Shown: one piece after another, positions 1-8,373 of the stretch | Layout of the letters: every line of letters starts with the position of its first letter | Numbering within the stretch: position 1 is the first letter of the stretch | NCBI RefSeq assembly: GCF_014750655.1 | Contig: NZ_JABBXD010000017.1 | Location: 1 to 53,150, forward strand | Source of the DNA: Salinimonas profundi | GTDB taxonomy: Bacteria > Pseudomonadota > Gammaproteobacteria > Enterobacterales > Alteromonadaceae | DNA length: 53,150 nt | Direction: 5' to 3' | The notes under the pieces: generated by a model | The model's input: the letters and a program-made list of their open reading frames with translations, nothing else | The model's database searches: none | What the model was told of the DNA's origin: nothing | Translations under genes and position numbers: made by a program

Positions 1-129
1 AGCGACACTCTCAAACACACAAATGGAAACTGGAGTAAAGCGGCACAACGTTTGTCTATGGACAGGGCCAATCTGAGCCGCCTGGCCAAGCGCCTGGGTG
101 TAAAAGTTGAGAAAAAGGTGACGCAGTAG
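1..129 (+). CDS. C-terminal end of a NorR-type sigma-54 activator (partial)
   Basis: The frame is open from base 1 and stops at a TAG, giving the last 42 residues of a protein that starts outside the window. They contain a Fis-type helix-turn-helix: NWSKAAQRLS followed by MDRANLSRLAKRLG. This matches the DNA-binding tail of NorR-like enhancer-binding proteins, which sense nitric oxide through an N-terminal GAF domain and activate sigma-54 promoters. The sensor and AAA+ domains are not visible, so the inducer cannot be read here. The HPP-family gene begins 36 bases downstream on the same strand and may be co-transcribed. Confidence 0.7.
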   Translation, partial: SDTLKHTNGNWSKAAQRLSMDRANLSRLAKRLGVKVEKKVTQ

Positions 130-165
130 TGACTGTGTTATCCCCGGACAACGTGAAGGAATAAT

Positions 166-1089
166 ATGTTAAAAGCCGTTTTTCATTTTTTAGGTAGTCA
201 GAATAGTGTTGTCACCTCCGAAAAGCTCGTAGCAACCCTGGGCGGCATGCTAGCCATTTTTTGCTGTTTTTACACTACGACCTGGATATTAGGTACAGAG
301 GGTTCTGCAGCGATATTACCGTCAATGGGAGCCTCAACCGTATTACTTTTTGCCGTCCCGCACGGCCAGCTATCAACCCCATGGGCGCTGTTTGCAGGAA
401 ACTTGTTATCCGCTGTGGTCGGTGTCACCAGCGCTCAGTTTATTGAAAATATCTTTGTGGCTGCTCCTGTGGCCGTTGCCGGTTCAATACTGGTTATGCA
501 CATCACCCGGTCACTCCATCCGCCAGGCGGTGCAACCGCGCTCGCCGCAGTGATTGGCGGCCCGGTTATTGAGCAGCTTGGCTATGGATATATTATTACG
601 CCCACGCTCATCAACTGCAGTATTTTGTTTGCGGTGGCCATGATTTTTAACAACTTCTTTGAATGGCGCCGTTATCCTCAAAGCCTAATGCGTTACAAAA
701 CCATCGGATATCATCCCGATACCCGTAGAATAAAGATGCGCCATATTCATGAAGCAATAAAACGTTCCGATTTAGTTATTGATGCCAGCGACATACAACT
801 TAAACATATTATCGATTTAGCCGACGCCGTCCTTCATGAAGAGCTTATTGCCGGATTTGAACTGGAAATAGGCGCGTTTTATACCAATAACAAATCCGGC
901 AGGTTGTGGTCAGTCCGCCAGGTGATTGATGAAAAAGCCCACAAGAATCGCTATCAGCACATGCTAATTTATCGTGTAGCAGAAGGCAGTGGTAAAGGCC
1001 AGTCTGGCTATTGCACTTACCAGGAATTCGCAGAGTGGGCTAAAGAGAAGATGGCGTGTTCAAAAAACGATAATTTTCACGACAGGTAA
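166..1089 (+). CDS. HPP-family integral membrane protein
   Basis: The protein has 307 residues. The first 165 or so form several hydrophobic helices and carry the family signature LHPPGGATALAAVIGG near residues 117–132, which defines the HPP family. Plant and cyanobacterial members have been linked to nitrite transport. The second half (residues 170–307) is soluble and charged, and I do not recognise it as CBS repeats, which some HPP proteins carry. The start is supported by GAAGGA a few bases before the ATG. It follows a NorR-type regulator fragment by 36 bases, so a role in nitrogen-oxide handling is possible, but that is inference. Confidence 0.75.
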   Translation: MLKAVFHFLGSQNSVVTSEKLVATLGGMLAIFCCFYTTTWILGTEGSAAILPSMGASTVLLFAVPHGQLSTPWALFAGNLLSAVVGVTSAQFIENIFVAAPVAVAGSILVMHITRSLHPPGGATALAAVIGGPVIEQLGYGYIITPTLINCSILFAVAMIFNNFFEWRRYPQSLMRYKTIGYHPDTRRIKMRHIHEAIKRSDLVIDASDIQLKHIIDLADAVLHEELIAGFELEIGAFYTNNKSGRLWSVRQVIDEKAHKNRYQHMLIYRVAEGSGKGQSGYCTYQEFAEWAKEKMACSKNDNFHDR

Positions 1090-1190
1090 GTATACATAGT
1101 GTTAACTGTGCATCCGCAAGTACAGTTAACACCCTGTTATAGTGATGCGGAAACCAAGGATGAGGTTATTAAAGGGAAAATATTCTTTTT

Positions 1191-2045
1191 TTGTTACTGT
1201 GTACGGCCCCGATTATTATCCCAGCAGGTTTGTTTCCGTTAATTCAGTACAGACTAAGCAGTAAAAGTCGGCTGCCCATTGATTACGCACGATACTCAAG
1301 AATTCCAGGATTCTCTTTGTTGACCGAGTTGAAGTCTCTGCAATTCGACGTTATTGCATATGTCGGACTCTCAGCCACTGTGACTTTAATCCCCTTCGCA
1401 CAGATGGGCATGTATGCGCTATTTAACCGCGAATACAAACCTCTGATCTTTACCGCCGCCATTACATTGTTAATTGTAGGCTGGTTGGTGGTGAAGATTG
1501 TTAAAAACTTTAAACGCCTTCAGTCTATCAGGCTGGGATTGGAAGCAGAATGGGCTGTGGCCAGCGAGCTCGGTCAGATAAGAGAGCCAAACGTCTCAGT
1601 TTTTCATGATGTCCAGGGAGATAACTTTAACATTGACCATGTTATTACCTCACCAAATGGTATCATTGCCATAGAAACAAAGGGTCGCCGCAAACCCAAT
1701 AGCTTATCAAAGGAAAAGTCATATCGCGTTACATTGAAAAATGATTCGCTACACTTCCCACATTACACTGATACAAAGACGATTCCACAAGCCCAGCGCC
1801 AAGCCAAATGGCTGAGAGAAACGCTTCTCAGCGCCACTGGCGAGCAAAATAACGTCACACCAGTCGTAGTGATCCCTGGATGGTTTATCGAGCACAAAAC
1901 CAAACCCAGCGTGCTTATTTGGCCGCTGAAAAAACTGAGAGAAAATTATCGCTACGGCATGAAACAGAATATAGCGGCAGAGCAACTGCAACGAGTAAAT
2001 CATCAGCTATCAATACTTTGCCAGAGAAACAGTGATAAATTTTAA
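1191..2045 (+). CDS. NERD-domain membrane protein
   Basis: Residues 115–235 hold a NERD (nuclease-related) domain. It opens with LGLEAEWAVASELGQI and continues through NIDHVITSPNGIIAIETKGR, with the D…ExK arrangement of PD-(D/E)XK-like folds. Two hydrophobic segments precede it, around residues 60–80 and 88–103, so the domain probably faces the cytoplasm from a membrane anchor. NERD proteins are poorly characterised and are thought to act on nucleic acid. The frame begins only after a TAA at 1170–1172, leaving a TTG as first start and no good ribosome site. An ATG at 1160 (or 1145) lies in another frame and would join this one if the 7-T run at 1186–1192 were one base shorter. The N-terminus is therefore uncertain. 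Confidence 0.7.
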   Translation: MLLCTAPIIIPAGLFPLIQYRLSSKSRLPIDYARYSRIPGFSLLTELKSLQFDVIAYVGLSATVTLIPFAQMGMYALFNREYKPLIFTAAITLLIVGWLVVKIVKNFKRLQSIRLGLEAEWAVASELGQIREPNVSVFHDVQGDNFNIDHVITSPNGIIAIETKGRRKPNSLSKEKSYRVTLKNDSLHFPHYTDTKTIPQAQRQAKWLRETLLSATGEQNNVTPVVVIPGWFIEHKTKPSVLIWPLKKLRENYRYGMKQNIAAEQLQRVNHQLSILCQRNSDKF

Positions 2046-2165
2046 TCGTTCTGACTTTAACAAAGCGCTCGTCTTACCTTAAAAACAAAGTAAGTTCTAT
2101 GGCTAGTACATACCATCAATTCTACTTATACTCTGCGCGTTAAATAAGTTTCGAGGTTTAGTGTA

Positions 2166-2786
2166 ATGAATGAGTGGTGGGACGCACTGTTGAAGTGGTT
2201 GACTGAATACCAGCCGAACGTAGTGTGGAGCGTAGTGGTGTTATTGATTTACTTGGCAACCTCCCAAAAGTTATTGCCAAAGCTCGAAGCCAATATGGAA
2301 AAGTCGAAGTTAAAATCCAATAGCGCCATCAAAGGGCTGTTTGTAGCCAGAGTGCTGGTTGCAACGTTATCCATCGCGCTACTTTTACTTGCATGGGGCA
2401 TCGACTTTTCAGGGCTGTTGGTGTTATCCACGTCTATCCTTACCGTTACAGGCGTAGCCCTATTTGCCAGCTGGTCGCTGATCAGCAATATCACCGCATA
2501 CTTCATTCTGCTGACCAATGTGGCTTACCGCCGAGGAAACTATGTTCGCATTCTGGACGGTGATAATTTCATCGAAGGGGTTATTGCCGATATCGGCCCG
2601 TTTAGTTCGCGCTTGGTGACTGCAGATCGTGAAACACTGATGTACCCGAATAACCTGATTCTGACGCGGCCAGTACTGCTCAACCCGAAGGTAAAGTGGG
2701 GCACCATGGGCAAAGTTATAACGAAGCCTGCAGAAGAAAAGCCAGTGGCTAAATTAGATGATGATATGCCTCAGGAAGAGGTTTAG
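2166..2786 (+). CDS. Small MscS-family mechanosensitive channel-like protein
   Basis: The protein has 206 residues, with a hydrophobic helix near residues 18–33 and two more around 58–75 and 80–95. The last resembles the pore-lining MscS helix. A beta domain with YRRGNYVRILDGDNFIEG and DIGPFSSRL follows; it corresponds to the MscS middle domain, where G-D-x-(V/I) motifs are usual. The C-terminus (MYPNNLILTRPVLL) matches the conserved PN motif of the family. It is shorter than E. coli MscS (286) and lacks most of the cytoplasmic cage. It would release solutes under hypo-osmotic stress. No operon partner is evident. Confidence 0.7.
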   Translation: MNEWWDALLKWLTEYQPNVVWSVVVLLIYLATSQKLLPKLEANMEKSKLKSNSAIKGLFVARVLVATLSIALLLLAWGIDFSGLLVLSTSILTVTGVALFASWSLISNITAYFILLTNVAYRRGNYVRILDGDNFIEGVIADIGPFSSRLVTADRETLMYPNNLILTRPVLLNPKVKWGTMGKVITKPAEEKPVAKLDDDMPQEEV

Positions 2787-2840
2787 TTTTACGTGCTAAA
2801 GCATTGCGGTGCATCGCAAAGAAATACTTTTTATTTGCTG

Positions 2841-4535
2841 TCACCATTCCACCAGTTGCTGAAAGTCCTTGATTCGATCTCTTTGAATCGTCATCGCTTC
2901 GAATACATTCGCAAAGCTTCGGTTACTGGCCGGTAGATTGGGCAGTGAAAGATTTGCTTGTATGAAAAATTCATCAGCTTGCTCGTCCCAGGCCTGTTCC
3001 CACCATTCGGTAATCAGGCTTTTGCTGTTCATCATGCGCATAGATGAGGGCAATTTATCAGATTTACTGCCGTTCACAGCTACCTGGGTTGGCAGTAAAT
3101 TCCACAAGTCATTGTTCGGCCAGCGAGCAAACGGCATAGCATGATCAACAGCATAGCTTGGCAGGCGAAGCGCTTTTCCTGACCAGCAACAATTCACACT
3201 ACTGGTTTGAAGCAATTCATTGATGCGACTTCTGACCCGCGTTGTTGTTCTTTTGGGATCTTCCCAGGTAAGCGCATTTAATAAATCGACACTGGACCAC
3301 GATGCCACAGTATTTTTGACGTAACTCTGCATAAGCCCTGCCCATTCATTTACCAGCGACGGTTCTATCCATACGCTGAAACGGGTGAGCGAATCCCAGA
3401 TATTCAAAGGCACATAAAAGCGTCCCAGTGAAGTAAGGAAGTCAGCATCCAGAACGAGGCTTTCGGATGGCTTTGTGGTGCGCTGGGTTTCAGCCAGAAA
3501 AATGCCCTTGCCGGTTCCCGGCAACGTTGTGTAGCGAACCGGCATATCACGAATAGTGACAGCAACATCCTTCATTGTTTGATATACCGCTTTAGCAGAT
3601 TCAGGTTTCAGATACATGGCACCAATATAAAAATCGTTTGCCGTAAAAGAAGAGAGCGCATTCCAGCCTCCATCTTTTACAAAACCCAATCCCCGATTGA
3701 TATTACTGCTCTGGGGAATTTTGAAATGATCGACCAGTGGTTTAAATAACTTAATCCAGTAAAGTGCAACCAGACCAAGAGGCAGTACAACATGCTCCTG
3801 CGTTCGTTCTATTACCGCCCCCGGATGTCCTTCAGCAATTCTCAGTAGTGTACGTAGCAGCGCCACTTTATAAGTGGATGACTTGTTATCGTTCATGATG
3901 ATATTGCGAAGCAGCGGAAAAGCGCCAGAGCCATCGTCAGGTAACGTGAGAATAACGGTTTGCCAACTCACATCGTCGCGGCCCAACACATCACGCCGCT
4001 TATTTTCATCTATCAAGCTGAAAGCCAGGCCGAACTTTCTGGCGAACACAGCAAGCTCATCAGCCTGCACAGGGTGCATCGTACGTTCATCGCGACAAGC
4101 ACCATGCCGTAAAGAAATGACAATTTTGCCGCTGGCTTTAAGCAGCGAGCTTACTTTACGAATGCAGCGCTCACGGTCTGAAGGTGCAATATGCATCCAT
4201 ACAGCGCTAAGAAGAATGAGGTCGAATTTTGTCTGCAGATTAAAGACTTTATCAAGAGAAGGCAGCTTATCGTCAATCCAGTGAACATTTTGATTTACAG
4301 TATACTGCCGGGCCTGTTCGCGGATGCCTGTTGCAGGCTCAACAGCGAAGACAGTAAGCGCTTTCGAAGCCAGATATCGGGCATCCCGCCCGGACCCAGC
4401 ACCTATATCCAGAGCAATACCTTTGTCCGGAACTTCAGATAGCCAGCTCTGATGCACCTTTTCAAAGGTCACACTGTTGTATTGCGCAGTCAGCTTCTCA
4501 GCATTTTTGGTGTAAAAGTGTATGTTTTCTGACAA
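2841..4535 (-). CDS. SAM methyltransferase–HNH nuclease fusion protein
   Basis: The N-terminal 200 residues form a class I SAM-dependent methyltransferase: motif I is ALDIGAGSGRDARYLA (41–56), with an acidic residue in VEPATG and a later LLSAVWMHI strand. The centre (about 210–420) is not recognised. The C-terminus carries an HNH nuclease: CCWSGK at 449–454, then VDHAMPF with D464-H465, DLWNLLP with N479, and N488…K491 (NGSKSDKLP). This is the DH…NL…N..K pattern of ββα-metal nucleases. The only possible start is TTG, because a TGA lies in frame just upstream; AGGGAAG precedes it. The target could be nucleic acid or a small molecule. No restriction specificity subunit is adjacent. It is a possible defence gene, but function is unknown. 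Confidence 0.65.
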   Translation of the reverse strand: MSENIHFYTKNAEKLTAQYNSVTFEKVHQSWLSEVPDKGIALDIGAGSGRDARYLASKALTVFAVEPATGIREQARQYTVNQNVHWIDDKLPSLDKVFNLQTKFDLILLSAVWMHIAPSDRERCIRKVSSLLKASGKIVISLRHGACRDERTMHPVQADELAVFARKFGLAFSLIDENKRRDVLGRDDVSWQTVILTLPDDGSGAFPLLRNIIMNDNKSSTYKVALLRTLLRIAEGHPGAVIERTQEHVVLPLGLVALYWIKLFKPLVDHFKIPQSSNINRGLGFVKDGGWNALSSFTANDFYIGAMYLKPESAKAVYQTMKDVAVTIRDMPVRYTTLPGTGKGIFLAETQRTTKPSESLVLDADFLTSLGRFYVPLNIWDSLTRFSVWIEPSLVNEWAGLMQSYVKNTVASWSSVDLLNALTWEDPKRTTTRVRSRINELLQTSSVNCCWSGKALRLPSYAVDHAMPFARWPNNDLWNLLPTQVAVNGSKSDKLPSSMRMMNSKSLITEWWEQAWDEQADEFFIQANLSLPNLPASNRSFANVFEAMTIQRDRIKDFQQLVEW

Positions 4536-4777
4536 GTTGCATCACTTCCCTGCTGAACATTTACCCAAGATTTGGCAGATATATTCTATAAGATCAGTAC
4601 AATACGAACTATATCAAAGAATTGCAAAAGCGCATGGCGAGTGCACGCAGTGACTGTAAACCTTTGGATGTAGTGTGAGCCTGCTTTCAAGAACTAAATT
4701 TTTGATGAGCTAAATTGGTAACTTGGGAAGTCAAAGCATCACCAAGCCAACTAAGCAAACTGGCCTTGCGGGGAACC

Positions 4778-5206
4778 TTACAGGTGTTGATTCATGTAAC
4801 TAAGTGCGGTTTCAAACGCTGATTTCTGGAAACCTTTTAGGCCGGTCTCGTTAAACTCAACCTGTATGGGATTATCTTTTAACGCCGCTTTGATCTCTGT
4901 TGGGGGCATCACTATAACTTTCACCCCGTCTAACAATTCCAGCGCAGCTTCTAACTTAAAACCAATGGCCCCACCGGCAAACTTCCCCTTCATAGGGCGC
5001 TCACGGATGACAATTGTTTCAATTTTGTAGTCCTGCACCAATTGCGCAAAAGATTTCTGGAAATACTTAAGCTCATGAGCGGTAGCGTTTTTTTGCAGAC
5101 TCATTTTTCTTGTACGGCAATCAGGGAGCAAAAACATGCCGTTATCAAGATTCCATAGGGCAATGTTTGCATCATTTCCTGCCAGTTCTACACCACATAC
5201 ACGCAT
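4778..5206 (-). CDS. DUF3010 family protein
   Basis: The protein has 142 residues. It begins MRVCGVELAGNDANIALWN and has the internal IETIVIRERPMKGKFAGGA block typical of the DUF3010 family, common in marine gammaproteobacteria. The first strand with an acidic residue and the central IVIRERP strand suggest an RNase H-like fold, but I cannot confirm catalytic residues. A GGAG ribosome site lies 7 bases upstream of the ATG. It is an apparent single-gene unit with about 240 bases on either side. Biochemical function is unknown. Confidence 0.7.
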   Translation of the reverse strand: MRVCGVELAGNDANIALWNLDNGMFLLPDCRTRKMSLQKNATAHELKYFQKSFAQLVQDYKIETIVIRERPMKGKFAGGAIGFKLEAALELLDGVKVIVMPPTEIKAALKDNPIQVEFNETGLKGFQKSAFETALSYMNQHL

Positions 5207-5320
5207 TGAGAAGCTCCACCATTAAATATCAAAGCCCAGAGTATACCGAAATTATCCGCTCTACGGAGTGATTTTCTGCTATTGAGCATCGCCGTGCTGA
5301 GTTTGTTTATTTGACAAAAG

Positions 5321-5366
5321 GGCGGCCAGTAAATCACTTATGGCATAGTAGGACATAAGTGCCGCC
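5321..5366. repeat. Strong imperfect hairpin in intergenic DNA
   Basis: CACTTATG (5335–5342) pairs with CATAAGTG (5354–5361) around an 11-base loop. An outer arm GGCGG (5321–5325) pairs with CCGCC (5362–5366) with a one-sided bulge. It lies in the 244-base gap between two minus-strand genes and has no adjacent T-tract, so it is not a standard terminator. It could be a dispersed palindromic repeat or a regulatory RNA fold. Confidence 0.5.
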
Positions 5367-5450
5367 AGAGAGCTACTTAAGCACGGCTAGTTAGATATAT
5401 TTGTGAGGTCTCGCACTTTTCACCCGAGCCTAAAACCACGGGTGGCCGCC

Positions 5451-6179
5451 TTAGCAAGTTTTCCGCGCTCTTAGTATTAAGAAAATGGATAACAATAATA
5501 CTATGAATGATTCAGGCTCAGTTACTTCAACTGTACCTTTAACCAAAAACGGTGCCGTATAGGGGCTAACAACGTCCAAATAGCGCTGATAGTCGCCGCC
5601 TTGATACACCTGCGCATATCCAGTTTCGCCGCTCCATTTTTCAAAAAGTTGGAATCTTGCGTAATCTATCGTTCCGTCCGTTGAATAAAACCAACCAAGT
5701 CCGTAATAGAAACCATACCCTGTACCGATATCTACTGCCTGGTTATAGCTTATGATATCGAAAAGCTTATCCCACTCATCCACTCGCTCCTCATGGTAAC
5801 CGCCCCAATAAATAAAGTTCATGGAGATCTCTTCGTAACTCTCTCCTTGACCATCACTGAGTGTTGGACCTTCAATACGGTCATAGAATACTTTACGCCA
5901 AAGATCATTGACTTCGTTTTCATTTGGCATTCGCCATCCGTAATAATCACCACCTTCACTTAAATTTTCTAACACATGGGATAGAGGTAGATTATTGACT
6001 ATCCCGAAGTCCATCCACTCCAAACCGGTATCAAGGTCTACGAACGAACCTCTATCAGTATCTTTGAGAGGCGTATCACCAAAAGTGTAAATCGGAGCGC
6101 TTTGGGCTGAAAATGACCCCAACGCTAAGAAGAGTGCAGAACAAACAAACGCAGAAAGTATTTTTGCTGAAGACTTCAC
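5451..6179 (-). CDS. Secreted protein with a PEP-CTERM-like tail
   Basis: The protein has 242 residues. It starts with a signal peptide (residues 1–27, ending SFSAQSA). The body is rich in Trp, Tyr and acidic residues and resembles DUF1566/lectin-like exported proteins (LDTGLEWMDFG, GWRMPNENEVNDLW). The last 25 residues contain EPES, a hydrophobic helix (FIVLLLSIFLIL) and a basic end (RARK). This is the layout of PEP-CTERM sorting signals cleaved by exosortase, although the motif is EPES, not the usual PEP. A surface or exopolysaccharide-associated role is likely. No exosortase is in the window. Confidence 0.6.
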   Translation of the reverse strand: MKSSAKILSAFVCSALFLALGSFSAQSAPIYTFGDTPLKDTDRGSFVDLDTGLEWMDFGIVNNLPLSHVLENLSEGGDYYGWRMPNENEVNDLWRKVFYDRIEGPTLSDGQGESYEEISMNFIYWGGYHEERVDEWDKLFDIISYNQAVDIGTGYGFYYGLGWFYSTDGTIDYARFQLFEKWSGETGYAQVYQGGDYQRYLDVVSPYTAPFLVKGTVEVTEPESFIVLLLSIFLILRARKTC

Positions 6180-6217
6180 AGTCTAATTCCTTCTAAATTT
6201 CAGTCTAAAAACAAAGA

Positions 6218-6475
6218 TTACTTACTACAGTAACCGCCATGTTGTCTAACCAATGAACGACAACTACTTATAGCGTAGCCACAACGACGCTCGCCATCCG
6301 AAACGTGACAATAAGTTTCGTAGCCGCTGTTAGATTTGGGGGTATGACAGTGATAGTCACCCGTTCTGCTATTCGTATGGCAGCCATTTGCATTCGTGCC
6401 ACCACTGTGAGAATTGGCTGAGGGTGAAATGAAAGCGATGCCGATCGCAACGCCTAAAGATAGAATTGATTTCAT
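6218..6475 (-). CDS. Small secreted YHYH-domain-like protein
   Basis: The protein has 85 residues with a signal peptide and a mature part beginning HSGGTNANGCHTNSRTGDYHCH. That is the His/Cys pattern of the short YHYH/excalibur-adjacent module found in exported proteins. Further cysteines (CHV, RRCGY, SSCRS, YCSK) suggest disulfides or metal binding. Two ATGs are possible. The AAGGA site abuts the first (6481) but sits 6 bases from the second (6475), so the second is chosen. Function is unknown. Confidence 0.6.
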   Translation of the reverse strand: MKSILSLGVAIGIAFISPSANSHSGGTNANGCHTNSRTGDYHCHTPKSNSGYETYCHVSDGERRCGYAISSCRSLVRQHGGYCSK

Positions 6476-6684
6476 GAGCATTCCTTATTGCTTGAAAATA
6501 TGTCCTTAAGTTCAGTTGCAATCATACACAACAAGCTATCAAGTATCATTTTTTTGGTTGAGTAAAAAGCAGAAACTGAATTCAATTATCCATATATGAA
6601 TTTATACCTTTAGCGTCAAAGTAATATTTCTCTGTTGCAATGACATGGCTAATCTCGTTCTTTCATTTATTCAAGGACGGAATC

Positions 6685-6921
6685 ATGAAGAAAATTTTGG
6701 CGTATTCTCTCTTACTTATTTCCTTTATCGCTCACTCTAACGGGTATGAATTCTCCCCATCCAAGTACGGCTGTGCGGGTATTGATAAAGAAATTAAACT
6801 GGTGAACGACAGATTACGCGCAGGCTATACATTGAGGGAAGGTGAGCGTCTTAAAGAGGAACTACGAGAGCTCAAGCATAAGCGCTTTTCGTGTCGACAT
6901 GCAGGCTTTTCAGTGAAGTGA
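6685..6921 (+). CDS. Small secreted hypothetical protein
   Basis: The protein has 78 residues: a signal peptide (MKKILAYSLLLISFIAHSNG) followed by a short charged mature domain with two cysteines (YGCAG and FSCRH). Between them is a helix rich in Lys, Glu and Arg (GERLKEELRELKHKR). The start is chosen because AAGGACGG lies 4–11 bases before this ATG. An earlier in-frame ATG at 6640 lacks a site and would spoil the signal peptide. It resembles small periplasmic helical-hairpin proteins in outline only; no family assigned. Confidence 0.5.
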   Translation: MKKILAYSLLLISFIAHSNGYEFSPSKYGCAGIDKEIKLVNDRLRAGYTLREGERLKEELRELKHKRFSCRHAGFSVK

Positions 6922-6967
6922 AGGCCGAAGAACGCTAGAAAGGTATGTCCACTATTTTAGCGGAGGT

Positions 6968-7264
6968 TTGCTAAAGCAGCTTGTTGGTTTATCTGAAACC
7001 TTCGACGCTATTTATGAGGCGGCTGATAGTGGTGATTGGGCAAAGTTTGTTGAGCTAATGGGCGGCGTGTTCTGCAAGCGAAACGACCAGCCTATTAGGC
7101 CGCTGTACCTAGAAAAGGTGAACGAGGAAACCGGCGAAGTGAAGCAAAGCTACTTTGACGGCGTAGTCACCCTGGCATTAAAAGGCGTGCAGTATGCAGA
7201 TAAAGAAGTCATCACCCGCGTTCATGAGTGGCGCATTGAACATCAATCGGAAAGAGCCGCATAG
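6968..7264 (+). pseudogene. C-terminal fragment resembling P2-type phage replication protein A
   Basis: About 98 residues remain. FDAIYEAADSGDWAKFVEL, MGGVFCKRNDQPIRPLYLEK and SYFDGVVTLALKGVQYADKE read like the end of the replication endonuclease (gpA) of P2-like phages, which is normally over 600 residues long. The frame is open only from 6917. The first start is a TTG one base after GGAGG, so an independently translated protein is doubtful. A GAGCCGC/GCGGCTC hairpin at 7254–7270 overlaps the stop. I infer a prophage or satellite remnant; the identification is from memory of the family. Confidence 0.5.
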
Positions 7265-7312
7265 CGGCTCATCTGCTTTTACTTGGAGTTCTGTAAATAA
7301 GTGTACTGAGAA

Positions 7313-8359
7313 TTAAGTATTTTCAAATTCATGCTGTGTTCTAGTTACTGTTACTTTTTCATAGCGTTGAAAATGAACAATGTCTAAGCTTTCTTCTGAG
7401 AAAAAAACCAAATTTTTCTTGTTGGTGAAAGAACTTGAAAAAACAAGACCTTCAAAAACATCTTGTGACTTAATAAACTCTGAAAAAAACTGAGTAGGCA
7501 AATAATTCAAATGTCTAGATTCAGCAATCGGAATTGAAAGCTCTTCAGACAGTCTTTCCAATAGAACAATCAGCTCAAGTGCTAATTTTGAATCAGTATC
7601 AGAAAACTGAAATGCACTAAACTTCTTTCTTGGGCATGTCAAATCTAATAGTTTAATGCTTCTCTTTGTTATTAACTGAGCTATATGCACTATACTTCCT
7701 GTACTTGGCCTCACCTCGGTTACAGCTGTAGCTTTATCATCTGAGCAGTAAAGATATGAAATCCCAACTGGATTTGCCCTACCATCACATGCAACTGATG
7801 CAGGAGGCTTGTCCAAATCGGACGGAAAGTGTTCGATTTTGCTTATTATCCTAGCTCTATATAATGGATAATCTATAGGGAGGGTAGTCGAAAGCTGAGA
7901 AAGAATGACTTCAAAAACTCTTAACTCAGAAGACTTTACACCACGAAATAAATTAGCAAAAACTTGTGTATTCGGGAAAAATCGATTTTTTCCAATTAAC
8001 TCACTTCTAAGTTCGTTCCATTCTTCACTAAATTTTCCGTTATCAGAGATAGGTTTAAAATTAGACGTTGAAGCATCAGCGTCATCTACTAGAATATGTT
8101 CTAGTAACCTATCAATGTTACGAACTTTCAAGTCATTAAAAACTTTAAATTCCTTTTGAAAACAGCTCGCTAGTGAGTTCCCCACCTCACTTTTTTCAAA
8201 CATCTCATCTTTTAAAAATTCAAATTTCTCGCTCAATGAAGCGGGCGAAATACGAGGAGCTAATTCACCACAGAAGTCACAATTTCCCTCATCAATAAAG
8301 TTCCTCTGTATTACGTCTCTAAGATCCGAATCCCAAAAGCATTCCTTGCAACAATACAT
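7313..8359 (-). CDS. RES-domain NAD+-cleaving enzyme candidate with Cys-rich N-terminal domain
   Basis: The protein has 348 residues. Residues 3–30 carry a zinc-ribbon-like set (CCKEC and CDFC), as in HEPN/RES N-terminal domains. Residues 160–325 form the RES fold: LYRAR with R168, DGRANPVGISYLY (192–204), TAVTEVRP with E215, then YLPTQFFSEF and GLVFSSSFTNKKNLVFF. RES toxins such as MbcT and ParT degrade or phosphorolyse NAD+ or modify enzymes, and the Arg and Glu seen here are their conserved residues. It is the last gene of a three-gene minus-strand operon, 14 bases after the sce7725-like gene. The DNA is AT-rich compared with core genes. No standard Xre/MbcA antitoxin is adjacent. Confidence 0.75.
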   Translation of the reverse strand: MYCCKECFWDSDLRDVIQRNFIDEGNCDFCGELAPRISPASLSEKFEFLKDEMFEKSEVGNSLASCFQKEFKVFNDLKVRNIDRLLEHILVDDADASTSNFKPISDNGKFSEEWNELRSELIGKNRFFPNTQVFANLFRGVKSSELRVFEVILSQLSTTLPIDYPLYRARIISKIEHFPSDLDKPPASVACDGRANPVGISYLYCSDDKATAVTEVRPSTGSIVHIAQLITKRSIKLLDLTCPRKKFSAFQFSDTDSKLALELIVLLERLSEELSIPIAESRHLNYLPTQFFSEFIKSQDVFEGLVFSSSFTNKKNLVFFSEESLDIVHFQRYEKVTVTRTQHEFENT

Positions 8360-8373
8360 ATTCCCATCTCCAG

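Noticed and set aside
2841..4535. Classical restriction–modification system
   Set aside because: There is no separate endonuclease or specificity subunit and no amino-methyltransferase NPPY/DPPY motif, so only a fusion of unknown role is claimed.
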